Source: a virus. From it: a stretch of 37,521 nucleotides of DNA. The position numbers and the translations under genes were made by a program. This document shows, in pieces, positions 18,531-28,091 of the stretch. The number at the start of each line of letters is the position of its first letter. Within the stretch, counting starts at the first letter, position 1. The DNA lies in the IMG/VR virus record IMGVR_UViG_3300042868_005261, positions 1-37,521 of that record; one strand, 5' to 3'. The notes beneath the pieces were generated by a model that worked only from the letters and a program-made list of their open reading frames with translations, did no database searches and was not told the origin of the DNA.

Positions 18531-19198
18531 TATTGTCCAGTTTGGTTTATTTGATTAGCATACTGCATTACTGCACCATCCTGTAAATTTAATCCAACTA
18601 ATTTCAATGCTCTTGTAATAATTTCAAGAATATCTATTTCAGCCCAAACAGGTTGAACACTTGTACCAGCATTATAAACAGGTCTGCCACTTACAGTGGT
18701 ATATCCCCATACAATATCTGGAGCAGATTTTACATAAGACAAAACAGCTGTACCTAATGTCTTAGGATAAAACTGAAATTGATTATTTTCTAATAAGTAT
18801 ATTGGATTATCCGCAATTGGATCAATTTGACTATTGTAATAAGAATACAATTTATCTTGAGAAACAAATTTAACTCTATGCAATCCGTCAGACTTCCACA
18901 TAGCATCAACTTGCAAAAAATCATTTGGCGCAGGAGCAACTCCAGTTCCGCTATTTATAGTCAAAGTAGATTCTGCAATCAAAGGGGTTAACCTTTGTCT
19001 AGTGTTTTCATTTTGGCTATAATTAATTCTAGCTTGTGGCCTTCCGTATTGATACTGCTGAAATTCACCCAATAGATAATCTTGATATGAAATCTGCGCT
19101 TGATTTATAGTCAGATTAAACTCCGATGGAGTCAAATAGCCATTCTGCGCTTTATTAACCGCATATTGGCAAATACGATACATATCATTAACATTCAT
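18530..19198 (-). CDS. Probable connector/ring protein, first gene after the capsid terminator
   Basis: This 222-aa protein has an N-terminal helical bundle (MYRICQYAVNKAQNGYLTPSE) of the kind seen in phage adaptor proteins. A beta region with PNDFLQVDAMWKSDG and a C-terminal helix (DILEIITRALKLVGLNL) follow. It is the first gene of the unit downstream of the intrinsic terminator at 19243-19266, with a TATATTTG box in its leader. Likely a head-completion or ring protein; no family is assigned with certainty. Confidence 0.5.
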   Translation of the reverse strand: MNVNDMYRICQYAVNKAQNGYLTPSEFNLTINQAQISYQDYLLGEFQQYQYGRPQARINYSQNENTRQRLTPLIAESTLTINSGTGVAPAPNDFLQVDAMWKSDGLHRVKFVSQDKLYSYYNSQIDPIADNPIYLLENNQFQFYPKTLGTAVLSYVKSAPDIVWGYTTVSGRPVYNAGTSVQPVWAEIDILEIITRALKLVGLNLQDGAVMQYANQINQTGQ

Positions 19199-19215
19199 TG
19201 AAATAAGTTATACAA

Positions 19216-19223
19216 CAAATATA
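19216..19223 (-). promoter_or_regulatory. Predicted -7 box (TATATTTG) for the connector/tail unit
   Basis: The minus-strand TATATTTG matches TAnnTTTG and lies 18 bases upstream of the ATG at 19198, directly after the capsid-unit terminator. No TTTG or ATTG is present at the expected -33 position; the region there is the terminator stem and T-tract. Confidence 0.5.
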
Positions 19224-19235
19224 CGAAAAACTAAT

Positions 19236-19266
19236 AAAAAAGCCCCGTAATTTTTAGGCTACGGGG
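19236..19266 (-). terminator. Intrinsic terminator of the capsid transcription unit
   Basis: A perfect 7-bp stem (CCCCGTA 19266-19260 with TACGGGG 19249-19243, read on the minus strand) with a 10-nt loop is followed by CTTTTTTATT. It lies 26 bases past the stop of the gene at 19292-20182. Confidence 0.9.
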
Positions 19267-19291
19267 ACTTCTTTTATTAAGGGGGATAGTA

Positions 19292-20182
19292 TTAAACTAG
19301 CTTTTTTAATTGCTCTAAAAAGGCCTTACTTTCATCTTGAGGGAACATTGCAAACTCAACCAAGTAATTCTGTGGTTTTTTATCAGCAGGTATTTTGCAG
19401 ATAAATCCACCATCACCTGACCAGTAAGCTGATCCTCTCTTAGTAGTAGTGTCTATTTTATTGTCAATCAATGCCTTTTTAACAATGAAAGCAATTTCAA
19501 CTTCTTTAGAACCAGCACTTTGCATAAACTTATTAGGTTGTGCTTCAGCGTAAAGCTCATAGTCATTTCTTAATGCTTCTAGTGATTTAGGCATTCCTAA
19601 TTCATCCACAAATGAAATTCCAAGATAATTACAGTGCTTACGCATATCTTCGTCAGAAGCTAATGAAGCGTACTTAATAGCTTCAACCTTAGCAACTCTC
19701 TTAGCGCGTTCAAGCTCTGCTGTTCTTTGAGGATTCCATTGGAAAAATGTAACTTTTCTTGTACCTTTTCTATGAGGATTATCAAGGTTTGCATTACAAA
19801 GACTTAAAAACTCAAGAGCTTCTACATCATATTCTGCTACCCTTAAAACCCTTCTATCAAAAATAAGACTTCTTCTATTTTGTTCAACAAATGACTTTTC
19901 TAGCCCTTTTTGATCTTCTACCCAAATGCTAGGATAACCTCTCAAAAGTCTAATTCTCTCCATTCTACCCTTCTTTTCATTCCAAACATCATCAATACCT
20001 TCCATGTGGTATTTACCATTTTTCTTAGTATCTGATAATTTGAAAATTTTAAAAGTGTTACCGGTAGCTACGGGAGCATCATTAAGTGCTGCTGTAGATT
20101 CTTCGTATTGTCTTGATTGTACTGATTCACTTTGTTGTGAAAAATTGGCTTCTTGTATGCCAACTGCCTTTAAACGAGCCAT
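19292..20182 (-). CDS. Capsid-associated protein downstream of the major capsid gene
   Basis: This 296-aa protein is charged and mostly mixed alpha/beta. The N-terminus is Gln/Ser-rich (ANFSQQSESVQSRQYEEST). The middle contains RLLRGYPSIWVEDQKG and RKVTFFQWNPQRTAELERAK, and the C-terminus FAMFPQDESKAFLEQLKKL. I do not recognise a family. Its place directly after the capsid gene and before the strong terminator suggests a product needed in quantity with the capsid, for example a minor capsid or cargo protein. An alternative is an assembly factor. Confidence 0.45.
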   Translation of the reverse strand: MARLKAVGIQEANFSQQSESVQSRQYEESTAALNDAPVATGNTFKIFKLSDTKKNGKYHMEGIDDVWNEKKGRMERIRLLRGYPSIWVEDQKGLEKSFVEQNRRSLIFDRRVLRVAEYDVEALEFLSLCNANLDNPHRKGTRKVTFFQWNPQRTAELERAKRVAKVEAIKYASLASDEDMRKHCNYLGISFVDELGMPKSLEALRNDYELYAEAQPNKFMQSAGSKEVEIAFIVKKALIDNKIDTTTKRGSAYWSGDGGFICKIPADKKPQNYLVEFAMFPQDESKAFLEQLKKLV

Positions 20183-20208
20183 AAAATGGTTTTTATATGT
20201 TTAAAATA

Positions 20209-20239
20209 GGTAGCGACAATCAATAAAGTTGCCGCTACC
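20209..20239 (-). terminator. Hairpin after the major capsid gene (partial terminator or processing site)
   Basis: GGTAGCG (20209-20215) pairs with CGCTACC (20233-20239). A single A/C mismatch is followed by CAA/TTG pairs, and the loop is 9 nt. On the minus strand the 3' arm is followed only by TATTTTAAAC, a weak T-run. It may attenuate or stabilise the capsid mRNA rather than stop it completely. Confidence 0.6.
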
Positions 20240-20263
20240 CGATTAATTAAAGGTAATTAATTA

Positions 20264-21676
20264 TTAGTTACCTTGAAGGATGATAAACTGATTTGCTGCA
20301 CAAACGCGAGTACCACGATAAGTGATCATTGCGATTTGATTAGTCATTGTACCATCTGTAGGATTAGGAGATCCACCACCAAATTGCCATACACGAATAC
20401 CGTTACCAACAGTACCGCCCACAGGAGGCTGCTGATACATGATAGTAATGTTCTTGTAAGCTTGAGCGGTTTTTGCATCCTTAGTTTCACCCATTGGGTA
20501 GATTAAACCAAAATTACGGAAGTAATCTACGTTAGGAGTTAAACCAGTTGTAACCTCAGTGTTGAATTGAGAGTACTTCTTAACAGATAATAAGTAACCG
20601 TCAATGAAGATTTCTTGGAAGCCATAAGCAACAGAAGCTTCTTTTGACTTTTCGCCTTGACCATAAACGAAAGCACCAGCAGGGTATGCAGCGAAGATAC
20701 CATCACTGAAGTCTTGTCTTTGGAAGATATCACACAACCAAGCAGATTGCTTAGCGCAACCATTAACGTCCATGATACGAGTAATTTCATGAAGTTTAGC
20801 GATATCAAGAGTACCCGGAGTGTAACCAACAGTTTCACCATCAGCAACTACTTTAGGAATGATACCAACAGAACCTTGAGAATTAGAATCAATAGCGTTA
20901 TTGTTTTGTAAGTTACCACGCATTAATTTAGCTTCTACGTTGTTTTTGAAACGTACAAGTGTTTTGTACATACCTTTGTATGTAAATGCGGTAGCACCAT
21001 TTGCAGCCATATCAGGAGATACAGGGAACTCATAATATGTTTCAGCCATTTGTGCTAAGTCGGTATTGCTCCAACCATCACGAATTTCTGTTACATAGTT
21101 ATCATATCTTTGATCCAATTGGATTAAAGGATTGATTTGAGTTGAAGCTTCACCAGCATCAGCGTCACCGCCAAATAATAAAACTTCACCAGCAAGTAAT
21201 GAGTTAACACCAGCTGAAGCAAAACGCTGACTAGTTTGCTTAGGAGCAACTTCAAATGTGAAAGCATAAGGAGTTGTATCATCAATTGAGATAATAACAC
21301 CCTCTACGTTTGAAGAAGCAACACGCAATGTTTCTTTTAATCTAAGTGGAGATTGAGTACCATTGTTATAGTACGCTTCTTGACCAAGAGTTAAAGTTAA
21401 AGTTGAGCCAACACCTGCTGCTACTGTATTTTCGTTTGTAACACCCGGCATTAATTTACCGCGGTTTTCAAACCAGAAGTAGTTTAAGTTTTTAACTTCT
21501 TCCATGCCGCTATGAGCTGCTAACCACCAAGTAAAATCTTCGTTACCGTACTTTTGAGTGTACTGCTTGTAGTACTGTGGGGTTAATAATTGTAAGTCAA
21601 CCATCAGTTGACGATTCTGTGACTGGAGCGATATTGCACCCGGTTGCAGAATATTAGAGGTAGGTATTCCTGCCAT
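20264..21676 (-). CDS. Major capsid protein
   Basis: This 470-aa protein is preceded by an acidic helical scaffold-type gene. The N-terminus (MAGIPTSNILQPGAISLQSQ, then LQLLTPQYYKQYTQKYG) and the dense beta-rich body with many GN/PG turns fit an HK97-fold capsid protein of the large, crAss-like type. Motifs include ITRIMDVNGCAKQSAWLCDI and a C-terminal ITYRGTRVCAANQFIIL. The base composition here is visibly less AT-rich than in neighbouring genes, consistent with high expression. The assignment rests on size, position between scaffold and connectors, and protein character, not on a search. Confidence 0.75.
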   Translation of the reverse strand: MAGIPTSNILQPGAISLQSQNRQLMVDLQLLTPQYYKQYTQKYGNEDFTWWLAAHSGMEEVKNLNYFWFENRGKLMPGVTNENTVAAGVGSTLTLTLGQEAYYNNGTQSPLRLKETLRVASSNVEGVIISIDDTTPYAFTFEVAPKQTSQRFASAGVNSLLAGEVLLFGGDADAGEASTQINPLIQLDQRYDNYVTEIRDGWSNTDLAQMAETYYEFPVSPDMAANGATAFTYKGMYKTLVRFKNNVEAKLMRGNLQNNNAIDSNSQGSVGIIPKVVADGETVGYTPGTLDIAKLHEITRIMDVNGCAKQSAWLCDIFQRQDFSDGIFAAYPAGAFVYGQGEKSKEASVAYGFQEIFIDGYLLSVKKYSQFNTEVTTGLTPNVDYFRNFGLIYPMGETKDAKTAQAYKNITIMYQQPPVGGTVGNGIRVWQFGGGSPNPTDGTMTNQIAMITYRGTRVCAANQFIILQGN

Positions 21677-21724
21677 AATATTTAGTTTTTAATCTTAACA
21701 CCTTCTCCAAGGGCAATATTTAAG

Positions 21725-22918
21725 TTACGAACTAAAAGCCCAGTTAGCCAATTGCTCCTGAATAGCAGCATTTGGATTTAGACTTGGAGCCGTTCCTTGC
21801 GGAGTGGGGGTTTGGTTAAGGTTAATGTTACCACTTTTCTTTAAATGAGCAAGCAATCTTTGAGATGCTGCTTCATTTGCTACCTTTTGCAAAATTCTAG
21901 GCAAATTCTCAAGAACATATTTGTCGGCCATTATTTGTCTTACATTTGGCTTTCCTTCCTCGTTAAACCATCTGTTTTCTAAATAAGCTTCGCCATCAAA
22001 ATCTGATAGTTCTTGCTTCAATGCTAATCTCTCATCTTCCGCTACATTAAATGAAATCGGTATTTCAACATCATCGTCTTTTACCGAAACATTAAACCCA
22101 TTGAAAGATTGAAATTCAGAATCCAGCGTTCTTTCATAAACAGACCTAGCTTGTTGCAAATATTCAAATTCCTCTTGATATTCCGCTTCTCTACCGGCCT
22201 CATTATAAATATCTGGTAGTTTTATTTCACTTTTTAATTTCTCTATTTCTGGTCTAAGCACTTTTGCTTCAATCATCAGACGTTTCTCTGTGTAATCAGC
22301 TTGTGCCTGCCATGTCTTTAACTTATCAGCATAATCCTCATCAGTTTCATCATAACCTTGTTCAGGTTTCAAAGGTACGAAAAATTGGTCATAAAATAAA
22401 AGATCAACTTCATCAGCACTTAAATCCTTAAACTTGTTTTGAATATTTGTTTTCACAATTTCAGCCGCTATTTCAGTTGTTAGTTCTGATGTAGTAAGTT
22501 TTTCAAGTTTTTTTTGCTCATTTAGAATTTGGTAAACATCATCTGTTTTACCTTCTCTAATTGCATCAAACAAAGTTCTACTAACATCATCAGAAAAATC
22601 AAAACTAGGAGCTTGCTCCCTTTCTTCAATTAATCTCATGAACTCTTTCTCTGCTTCATCTACTGTATCAAATCCAAATCTTTCTTTTATAAAAGAATCT
22701 GGATTAAAAGTAGAATAATCGGCCTGTTGTGTTTGTTGATTATCACTAACAATTGAATCCGGAGATGTGTTAGGTGAATTATCAACGATTTGTTGTTCAT
22801 TTGCAGTAGGGGCTACTTCTACTTGCGGTTGCACTTGAGGCACAACATCTTCATCCGAAAACGGATTGTAACCTTCTGCCAGCTTTATTGGAGCTGACAT
22901 GTCTTGATTTTCTAGCAT
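21725..22918 (-). CDS. Capsid scaffolding protein
   Basis: This 397-aa, strongly acidic, Gln/Glu-rich protein has a disordered N-terminus (VVPQVQPQVEVAPTANEQQ), a long helical middle (EAEKEFMRLIEEREQ, then YLQQARSVYERTLDSEFQS), and a C-terminus with PTPQGTAPSLNPNAA. This composition and its location immediately upstream of the capsid gene are typical of phage scaffolds. Met1 at 22918 is used here; Met7 is an alternative start. The gap to the capsid gene is 48 bases. Confidence 0.7.
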   Translation of the reverse strand: MLENQDMSAPIKLAEGYNPFSDEDVVPQVQPQVEVAPTANEQQIVDNSPNTSPDSIVSDNQQTQQADYSTFNPDSFIKERFGFDTVDEAEKEFMRLIEEREQAPSFDFSDDVSRTLFDAIREGKTDDVYQILNEQKKLEKLTTSELTTEIAAEIVKTNIQNKFKDLSADEVDLLFYDQFFVPLKPEQGYDETDEDYADKLKTWQAQADYTEKRLMIEAKVLRPEIEKLKSEIKLPDIYNEAGREAEYQEEFEYLQQARSVYERTLDSEFQSFNGFNVSVKDDDVEIPISFNVAEDERLALKQELSDFDGEAYLENRWFNEEGKPNVRQIMADKYVLENLPRILQKVANEAASQRLLAHLKKSGNINLNQTPTPQGTAPSLNPNAAIQEQLANWAFSS

Positions 22919-22942
22919 AAATGCTTATTTTGTTTTTCGTTA

Positions 22943-23206
22943 TTAATCTATAACTATAGAGCCATCTACATCAATTGTAATGGCATACTTAACACCAGTA
23001 TTTGTTAACAACTGAACACCATACCAATCGGAACCGTTTCCATATACTGGTTGTATTAAGTCACTTTCAGTATATAGAATATTAGCACTACTCAAAGTTG
23101 CGGTAGTTGCATAAACTATTCTGGTTCCTTGTAAAACACCAACATTATATGCTTCTGAAGCTGTTGGGTATGTATTTTTAGATAAAACGTATGCGTAACT
23201 TGCCAT
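22943..23206 (-). CDS. Small beta-rich virion protein (possible head decoration)
   Basis: This 87-aa protein consists of a short helical start (MASYAYVLSKNTYPTASEAY) and alternating beta strands (GTRIVYATTATLSS, then YAITIDVDGSIVID). There is no motif, signal or membrane segment. It sits between the portal and scaffold genes with an 11-base gap from its partner at 23218-23565. Head decoration or a head-assembly accessory is plausible from position only. Confidence 0.45.
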   Translation of the reverse strand: MASYAYVLSKNTYPTASEAYNVGVLQGTRIVYATTATLSSANILYTESDLIQPVYGNGSDWYGVQLLTNTGVKYAITIDVDGSIVID

Positions 23207-23217
23207 TTTATTTTATT

Positions 23218-23565
23218 TTAAGCTATTTTTAAATATTTACCAATAATGCCAAATGCCACGATGCCACTTGCATTAATTGATGATACGTCTGTTTTAGTAG
23301 CTAAATTAACACCTAAAACAGTAACCCAGTTAATAGGAACTTGTGGAGCTGGTAATAACTGACCTTCAATTGAACCATCATCATTCGTTGTGGTAAAATT
23401 TATTGCGCCAGAAGGAGTTACTACTTGAACTACAGCTGAGTCCCAACCAGATAAATCTTGATAAAAACTACTATTAGCATTAAAAGAATCAGTTGCATCT
23501 ACAACTGTGCTAATTTTAGAACTAAATTTTTGAAGTCTTATTAAGAGCTTGTTTACCGTTGCCAT
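23218..23565 (-). CDS. Small beta-rich virion protein (possible decoration/auxiliary)
   Basis: This 115-aa protein begins MATVNKLLIRLQKFSSKIST and contains a beta core (WDSAVVQVVTPSGAINFTTT) of the kind seen in small phage head or tail accessory proteins. No catalytic residues are evident. Its ATG follows an A/T-only leader (TAAAATAAA), typical of the translation signals in this block. The gene follows the portal by 22 bases. Confidence 0.45.
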   Translation of the reverse strand: MATVNKLLIRLQKFSSKISTVVDATDSFNANSSFYQDLSGWDSAVVQVVTPSGAINFTTTNDDGSIEGQLLPAPQVPINWVTVLGVNLATKTDVSSINASGIVAFGIIGKYLKIA

Positions 23566-23587
23566 TTTATTTTTATTTTAAGTTTAT

Positions 23588-26005
23588 TTATTCTTGTGTT
23601 ACCATTTCTTCTTGTAATTGCATTTCTTCTTGAGGTGGCATTGCACCTTCTTCCATTTGCTGCTGTTCCATTTGTTGTTGTTCAGCCATCCTTTGTTGTT
23701 CTAAAGCTTGCTGCTGCTGCTCATTTTGAACCGATATAGGAACAATTACATTCTGCAACATACTTGCTACTAACGTCTGAAGCTCAGAAGGAACAGGAAT
23801 ATTTGCTTTTGCTAAATCAAATACTCCTTGTAAAATAATTTCTTTTTCTTTCGTTAAAGCTTTTTGTTGCTCAATAGAACTATCTGCTTGCATTTTTGCT
23901 TGTATACTAGCCTGCTGAGCTTCTGCATTTTGCTGAGAATTAATCATAGCCTTTTCTTGCTCGGCTTTTATATATCTTTTTTGAGCTTGTCTAAAATACA
24001 ATTCACCCAATTCTACATTTTCTTTAGCCATTCTCATTGCCTTAAATGGATCTAAATAAATAACCAATTGAGGATTAGATGCAACAGCATTATTCATCAT
24101 TGCCTGTAATGTTGCAACCTGAACATCATCAGGCATCATCTTTATAGAAGCAACAAAATTTCTATCTTTTACATCTTCCTCATTTAATAAATCTCTATAT
24201 TTTTTAGAACCATGAGTAACACTTTTATTAATTAAACATGCCACTTTTTTGGCTGTTTCTTCCATAACATAAATATATGCATCATACATATACTCTGTTG
24301 CATTATTAGCAAGAACTCTTGAAGCTTCAATATTAGAAGCAGCAACTCTTGGTTGCGCAGCCTGATTCATTAAATTAGGATCTTCACCTAACTCATCTTT
24401 TAGAACTTGATAATGGAATTGATATAACTGAATTAACGCCTGTAATTGAGGTGAAAAACCTGTATTAGCCAACTCAGTAATAGGAACCGGAATACGATTA
24501 CCTTCAGCATCTCTACCGCGATAATAAAGCTTACCTGTTTGTTCCCATATTTTTTGAACGTCAATTGGCTTAACAGAATCACCTAGACCTAAGTCAAGTT
24601 CCTGAAGCGCATCAACATCAATTGCTGCACCTGCTGGTACCATTTTAGCTACAAGTTGTTGTATCTTTAATCTAGCTAAAATCATTTGCTCAATAGGCTC
24701 TTCAATTTTTTCGGGTACAGCTACGTTACGCATGTCATAAGGATCATACATATAAAAGCTATAAGAAAACTCAGCGTTACCTATTTCTTTTGGATCTTGT
24801 GGACGGATCATGTTTTTCTTGATACCCCAATGAAGCATTGTTTGCGTTACTGGGCAATAAACTCCATGATAAATGTTCCACTTCTTTTCCTCTAAATATT
24901 CTTGATTTTCATCTAACTTCTCTGGCTTACCTTTCTTAATAATAGTACTACCGTTCTTTTTTGTTTTAGTTACAGTATAACCATCAGAATCAAGTGTACG
25001 AATTTCAAAATTAACTAAATCAATATTCCACTCATCGTAAGGTCTTAGCCAAGAAACATTCCAATCTTGCATCCACTTAATCTTATCTGTAAGTTGATAC
25101 TCTTTTGATGATTGAGCTAATTGGAAAATATCTTCTTCAGAAAGTATTCCTCCTGCTGCTTTACTATACCTTGCTCTTATTTCACTAATTTTCATTGAAA
25201 GGACATGTCCTCTATAAGTAGTATCTCTAAAATCAGGAAAATCAGAATATGAATAAATTGCGTTTTCAGGTCTAATCCATTGAACATGAACTTCTCCTTC
25301 TTCATCCATCCAAGTATATGTACACACTAATCCAACTTCTGCTGAATCATGTAACAGTCTTTGTTTTAAAACATCATTCCAACCATTAGCTTCAAAAACA
25401 TTGTTACAACCAATGCTGTACAATATTTCTTCAGGTAAATGATTAAACTCCATTATCCATTGATCTAACTCATCCCTATCTTCTGCAACAAATTTATCTT
25501 TTGGAATAATCTCAACACCAGACTCTTGCTGAAGCTGAGCAAGTGTTTCTTTATTTTTGTATAAAAATTCAGCTTCATCTGCTTGTCTTTGTTTTAGCAT
25601 TGCAGATGCGGAATCATTAGCAGAAACTGTGATTTTTTCTTTGCGACTCATCCATGAACCAACTAATCTAGCAACAATAGTATTACCAATGATAATTGAT
25701 TTCCAGTTAATATTTACAAAATTGGCTTTAGCATTCATTTCCAATCGGTCCATAAACACGCTCATGTCTACCTTACCGTTAGCAATTTGTCTGTTTTTTC
25801 TAAATCTATTGTTTCTTAACCAAAAATAAGTTTGGTTACCATAAATTGTAGAATAGATATTTTGGGCAACATTTTTACCGTATAAATAATCTTTTTTAGA
25901 CGCTATATCAGTAGTAATTTGGAAGTCTTTAAGTGACTGCCCACTACTATTTGCCGAGGATATGTATAAAGGACTCTCTGCCAATTTGAATATATTTTGT
26001 GTCAA
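23588..26005 (-). CDS. Portal protein
   Basis: This 805-aa protein lies directly after TerL. Size, the helical start (NIYSTIYGNQTYFWLRNNRF), the central beta/alpha body (GLVCTYTWMDEEGEVHVQW; YSYSDFPDFRD) and the long helical C-terminal region ending in a Gln/Glu/Met-rich tail match the large portals of crAss-like and related Bacteroidetes phages. The only upstream in-frame start is TTG at 26005; the next candidate is TTG at 25984 (before AESPLYISS), with no ATG until about residue 80. The 26005 TTG is itself the last three bases of a TATATTTG promoter-like box. Confidence 0.75.
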   Translation of the reverse strand: MTQNIFKLAESPLYISSANSSGQSLKDFQITTDIASKKDYLYGKNVAQNIYSTIYGNQTYFWLRNNRFRKNRQIANGKVDMSVFMDRLEMNAKANFVNINWKSIIIGNTIVARLVGSWMSRKEKITVSANDSASAMLKQRQADEAEFLYKNKETLAQLQQESGVEIIPKDKFVAEDRDELDQWIMEFNHLPEEILYSIGCNNVFEANGWNDVLKQRLLHDSAEVGLVCTYTWMDEEGEVHVQWIRPENAIYSYSDFPDFRDTTYRGHVLSMKISEIRARYSKAAGGILSEEDIFQLAQSSKEYQLTDKIKWMQDWNVSWLRPYDEWNIDLVNFEIRTLDSDGYTVTKTKKNGSTIIKKGKPEKLDENQEYLEEKKWNIYHGVYCPVTQTMLHWGIKKNMIRPQDPKEIGNAEFSYSFYMYDPYDMRNVAVPEKIEEPIEQMILARLKIQQLVAKMVPAGAAIDVDALQELDLGLGDSVKPIDVQKIWEQTGKLYYRGRDAEGNRIPVPITELANTGFSPQLQALIQLYQFHYQVLKDELGEDPNLMNQAAQPRVAASNIEASRVLANNATEYMYDAYIYVMEETAKKVACLINKSVTHGSKKYRDLLNEEDVKDRNFVASIKMMPDDVQVATLQAMMNNAVASNPQLVIYLDPFKAMRMAKENVELGELYFRQAQKRYIKAEQEKAMINSQQNAEAQQASIQAKMQADSSIEQQKALTKEKEIILQGVFDLAKANIPVPSELQTLVASMLQNVIVPISVQNEQQQQALEQQRMAEQQQMEQQQMEEGAMPPQEEMQLQEEMVTQE

Positions 26006-26033
26006 ATATACTAAATCTCCAGAATTTAATAAA
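26003..26033 (-). promoter_or_regulatory. Promoter-like motif overlapping the portal start codon
   Basis: On the minus strand TATATTTG (26010-26003) has TTTA 19 bp upstream (26033-26030), one base from the TTTG consensus. If active it would start transcripts a few bases past the TTG used as the portal start, so those transcripts could only use the TTG at 25984. Confidence 0.4.
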
Positions 26034-26041
26034 AATTTTAA

Positions 26042-28090
26042 TTAATTAAAAGAAGGAACGTAGCTTTTTACCAATGGTTCTCTCTTTGGCTGTTTTATAA
26101 TAGGCTCCATTAAACAAACTATAAGCATCAAAAATGACACAGTTATGTCATAGTCTGTTCTATTATTTGGATCAAATTTTTTGGCATCTTCTAGTAAATT
26201 CTCAAAATCTATAGAATTTATATGAGATTCAAAGTACATAATACCAACATCCGCTTGTTTTGTTAAACTAAATGGAGTAGTAGGGAATCCCTTGTATCTT
26301 TCTGCTGTTTCTCTTTTTGATGGATCTATTGTAGAAATAGGGTAAGAACCTAAATACCCAACTCTGCCTCTTTCCCTAAAATAAGATAAATAATCATCAC
26401 TATTATGCTCATACCAAGCTTGATAACCATAATATTCAGCAGCCAAAAGTACCTGTTCGTGCAATGTTTCTTTGATATGCGGCCTTCCATACAAATGCCC
26501 TATAGCCTTACCAGTATTAGATGGATCTAACAAATTGTACCTTCTGCCAATCCAAGCTGATGCCTTAGATCCATATTTACCTCCTTGACTATTACTATAT
26601 CCGTCAATTGCGATAGCGCCATCATCTGTCCTTCCGGGCTTTTTTGTTCTAATATCAAACACATGGCTGTTCTCTTTTCCAACAGGTGGGAATTGAGTAA
26701 TAACCCAATGAAAATCTTCTTCTTTTTCATTGATATTTCTCCATTTGACAGTTTGGTCAATATCTCTGTAAAATACAATATGACGCTTTAATACAGGGTT
26801 TTCTTTTAAATAAGACTCTCTTGCGCTAATATTCATTACATTAAATATACAGCCGTCAGCATCTGTACTAAATGCCTCATCAATCGTTAGTGGCTCTTTT
26901 CTAATACGAGCCGATAATGCTCTTGGGTTATTTTTAACTGTTTCCCTATCTGCTTCAATTTGCAATAAAGTTTTTTCTTCATCTGGAAATCCAAAATCAT
27001 CAAAGTTTCTTGTTCTTTTAGCAGACATAAAAAATCTATACAAACCACTTGATGTAGCTCCATTTTGTTGTCTTTTCTCCTGATTACTTTCTTCCCATAA
27101 CAACTTAAATGCATCCTGAACTCCATCTTTTTCAGATGTAAGCTTTTCTACAGTAGTAGTATAAAGAGCTTTACCAATGATTTTACCTTCATCATCTAAT
27201 AAGCAATAACGAACAACCTCGTGTCTATCATATACGTTTACTTCAGTTGTTTTACCACACTCGTCCGCTACATATCTATGCAACTTCTGTCCATCATAAG
27301 CTACTGTATCAGCAGACTGATGGTCAATAACTGAACCTAATTCATCTTTATCTACATTCTCCTCTGCCTTCTTTCCTCTTACGTTTGTTTTCTGAAATCT
27401 CATTTCAGACTTTGGATTAACCCCCAAAGACATATCATATTCAGGTCTAAAAAACTTAGGAAGCCTCCTAAATGGATTCACAACTGTCTTAGCAAAGAAC
27501 TTCTTAGCATCAGAACCTGTTTTAGATTGAATACCACCATTTGTCATTTTAGTTCTGGTAGTATATTCTGTAACAAACAAACCAGCCACAAAAGACTTAC
27601 CAAAACGTCTTTTTGTAACCTCAAGCATGCCCATACAAAGCGGATCCTGTATGCAATAATCCATAAAATAGAACTTTTCTAGGTCTGGCATCCTGAATTT
27701 AGGATATCCAATATCTATACTCCACCATTGCAAATACAAATAGTGCATGCCAGTTAAATAAGTCGGCTTGCCATTATTCATGTACCAAAAACCATTTAAT
27801 CTTCTATCCCACTCTTGCTTCTTAAATTCTTCCAGCTTCTCATCATAGAACTCCGGAGCCTCATCTTTTTTCTTTTTATCATACTCATCCCATTCTTTCA
27901 TAGTATCTGCATACCAAGATGGTAGCGGTATTCTTTTCCAGTATTGCTCTGATTGAACATCTGACCTTTGATAAACACCTCTAAACTCAACCTGCTTAGT
28001 CAATATATTGAATACATATCCTTCAGGTGGAAGATTACAATCTAACCCCTGAATGTGAATCGTGGAACCTTTTTCAATTTTTTCGTACAT
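26042..28090 (-). CDS. terL: Terminase large subunit (DNA-packaging ATPase/nuclease)
   Basis: In this 682-aa protein a deviant Walker A is at 158-166 (VTKRRFGKS), Walker B at 271-277 (HRYVADE, with catalytic Glu277), and a coupling-type motif at 311-316 (TTTVEK). The C-terminal nuclease has candidate acidic residues Asp496 (AIAIDGYS), Glu561 (WYEHNSDD) and Asp648 (YDITVSFLM), as in RNase H-fold terminase nucleases. It packages DNA into the prohead through the portal, which is encoded next. The N-terminal 150 residues are an extension with WYMNNGKPTYLTGMHYLYLQWW, shared with terminases of crAss-like phages as I recall. The stop is followed by a 36-base AT-rich gap before the portal. Confidence 0.9.
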   Translation of the reverse strand: MYEKIEKGSTIHIQGLDCNLPPEGYVFNILTKQVEFRGVYQRSDVQSEQYWKRIPLPSWYADTMKEWDEYDKKKKDEAPEFYDEKLEEFKKQEWDRRLNGFWYMNNGKPTYLTGMHYLYLQWWSIDIGYPKFRMPDLEKFYFMDYCIQDPLCMGMLEVTKRRFGKSFVAGLFVTEYTTRTKMTNGGIQSKTGSDAKKFFAKTVVNPFRRLPKFFRPEYDMSLGVNPKSEMRFQKTNVRGKKAEENVDKDELGSVIDHQSADTVAYDGQKLHRYVADECGKTTEVNVYDRHEVVRYCLLDDEGKIIGKALYTTTVEKLTSEKDGVQDAFKLLWEESNQEKRQQNGATSSGLYRFFMSAKRTRNFDDFGFPDEEKTLLQIEADRETVKNNPRALSARIRKEPLTIDEAFSTDADGCIFNVMNISARESYLKENPVLKRHIVFYRDIDQTVKWRNINEKEEDFHWVITQFPPVGKENSHVFDIRTKKPGRTDDGAIAIDGYSNSQGGKYGSKASAWIGRRYNLLDPSNTGKAIGHLYGRPHIKETLHEQVLLAAEYYGYQAWYEHNSDDYLSYFRERGRVGYLGSYPISTIDPSKRETAERYKGFPTTPFSLTKQADVGIMYFESHINSIDFENLLEDAKKFDPNNRTDYDITVSFLMLIVCLMEPIIKQPKREPLVKSYVPSFN

Positions 28091-28091
28091 A

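Noticed and set aside
20539-20911. Alternative frames within the capsid gene
   Set aside because: The 470-aa capsid frame is complete and consistent in composition; these are shadows.
26527-27126. Minus-strand alternative frames inside the TerL gene
   Set aside because: They interrupt TerL, whose ATPase and nuclease motifs are in the long frame.
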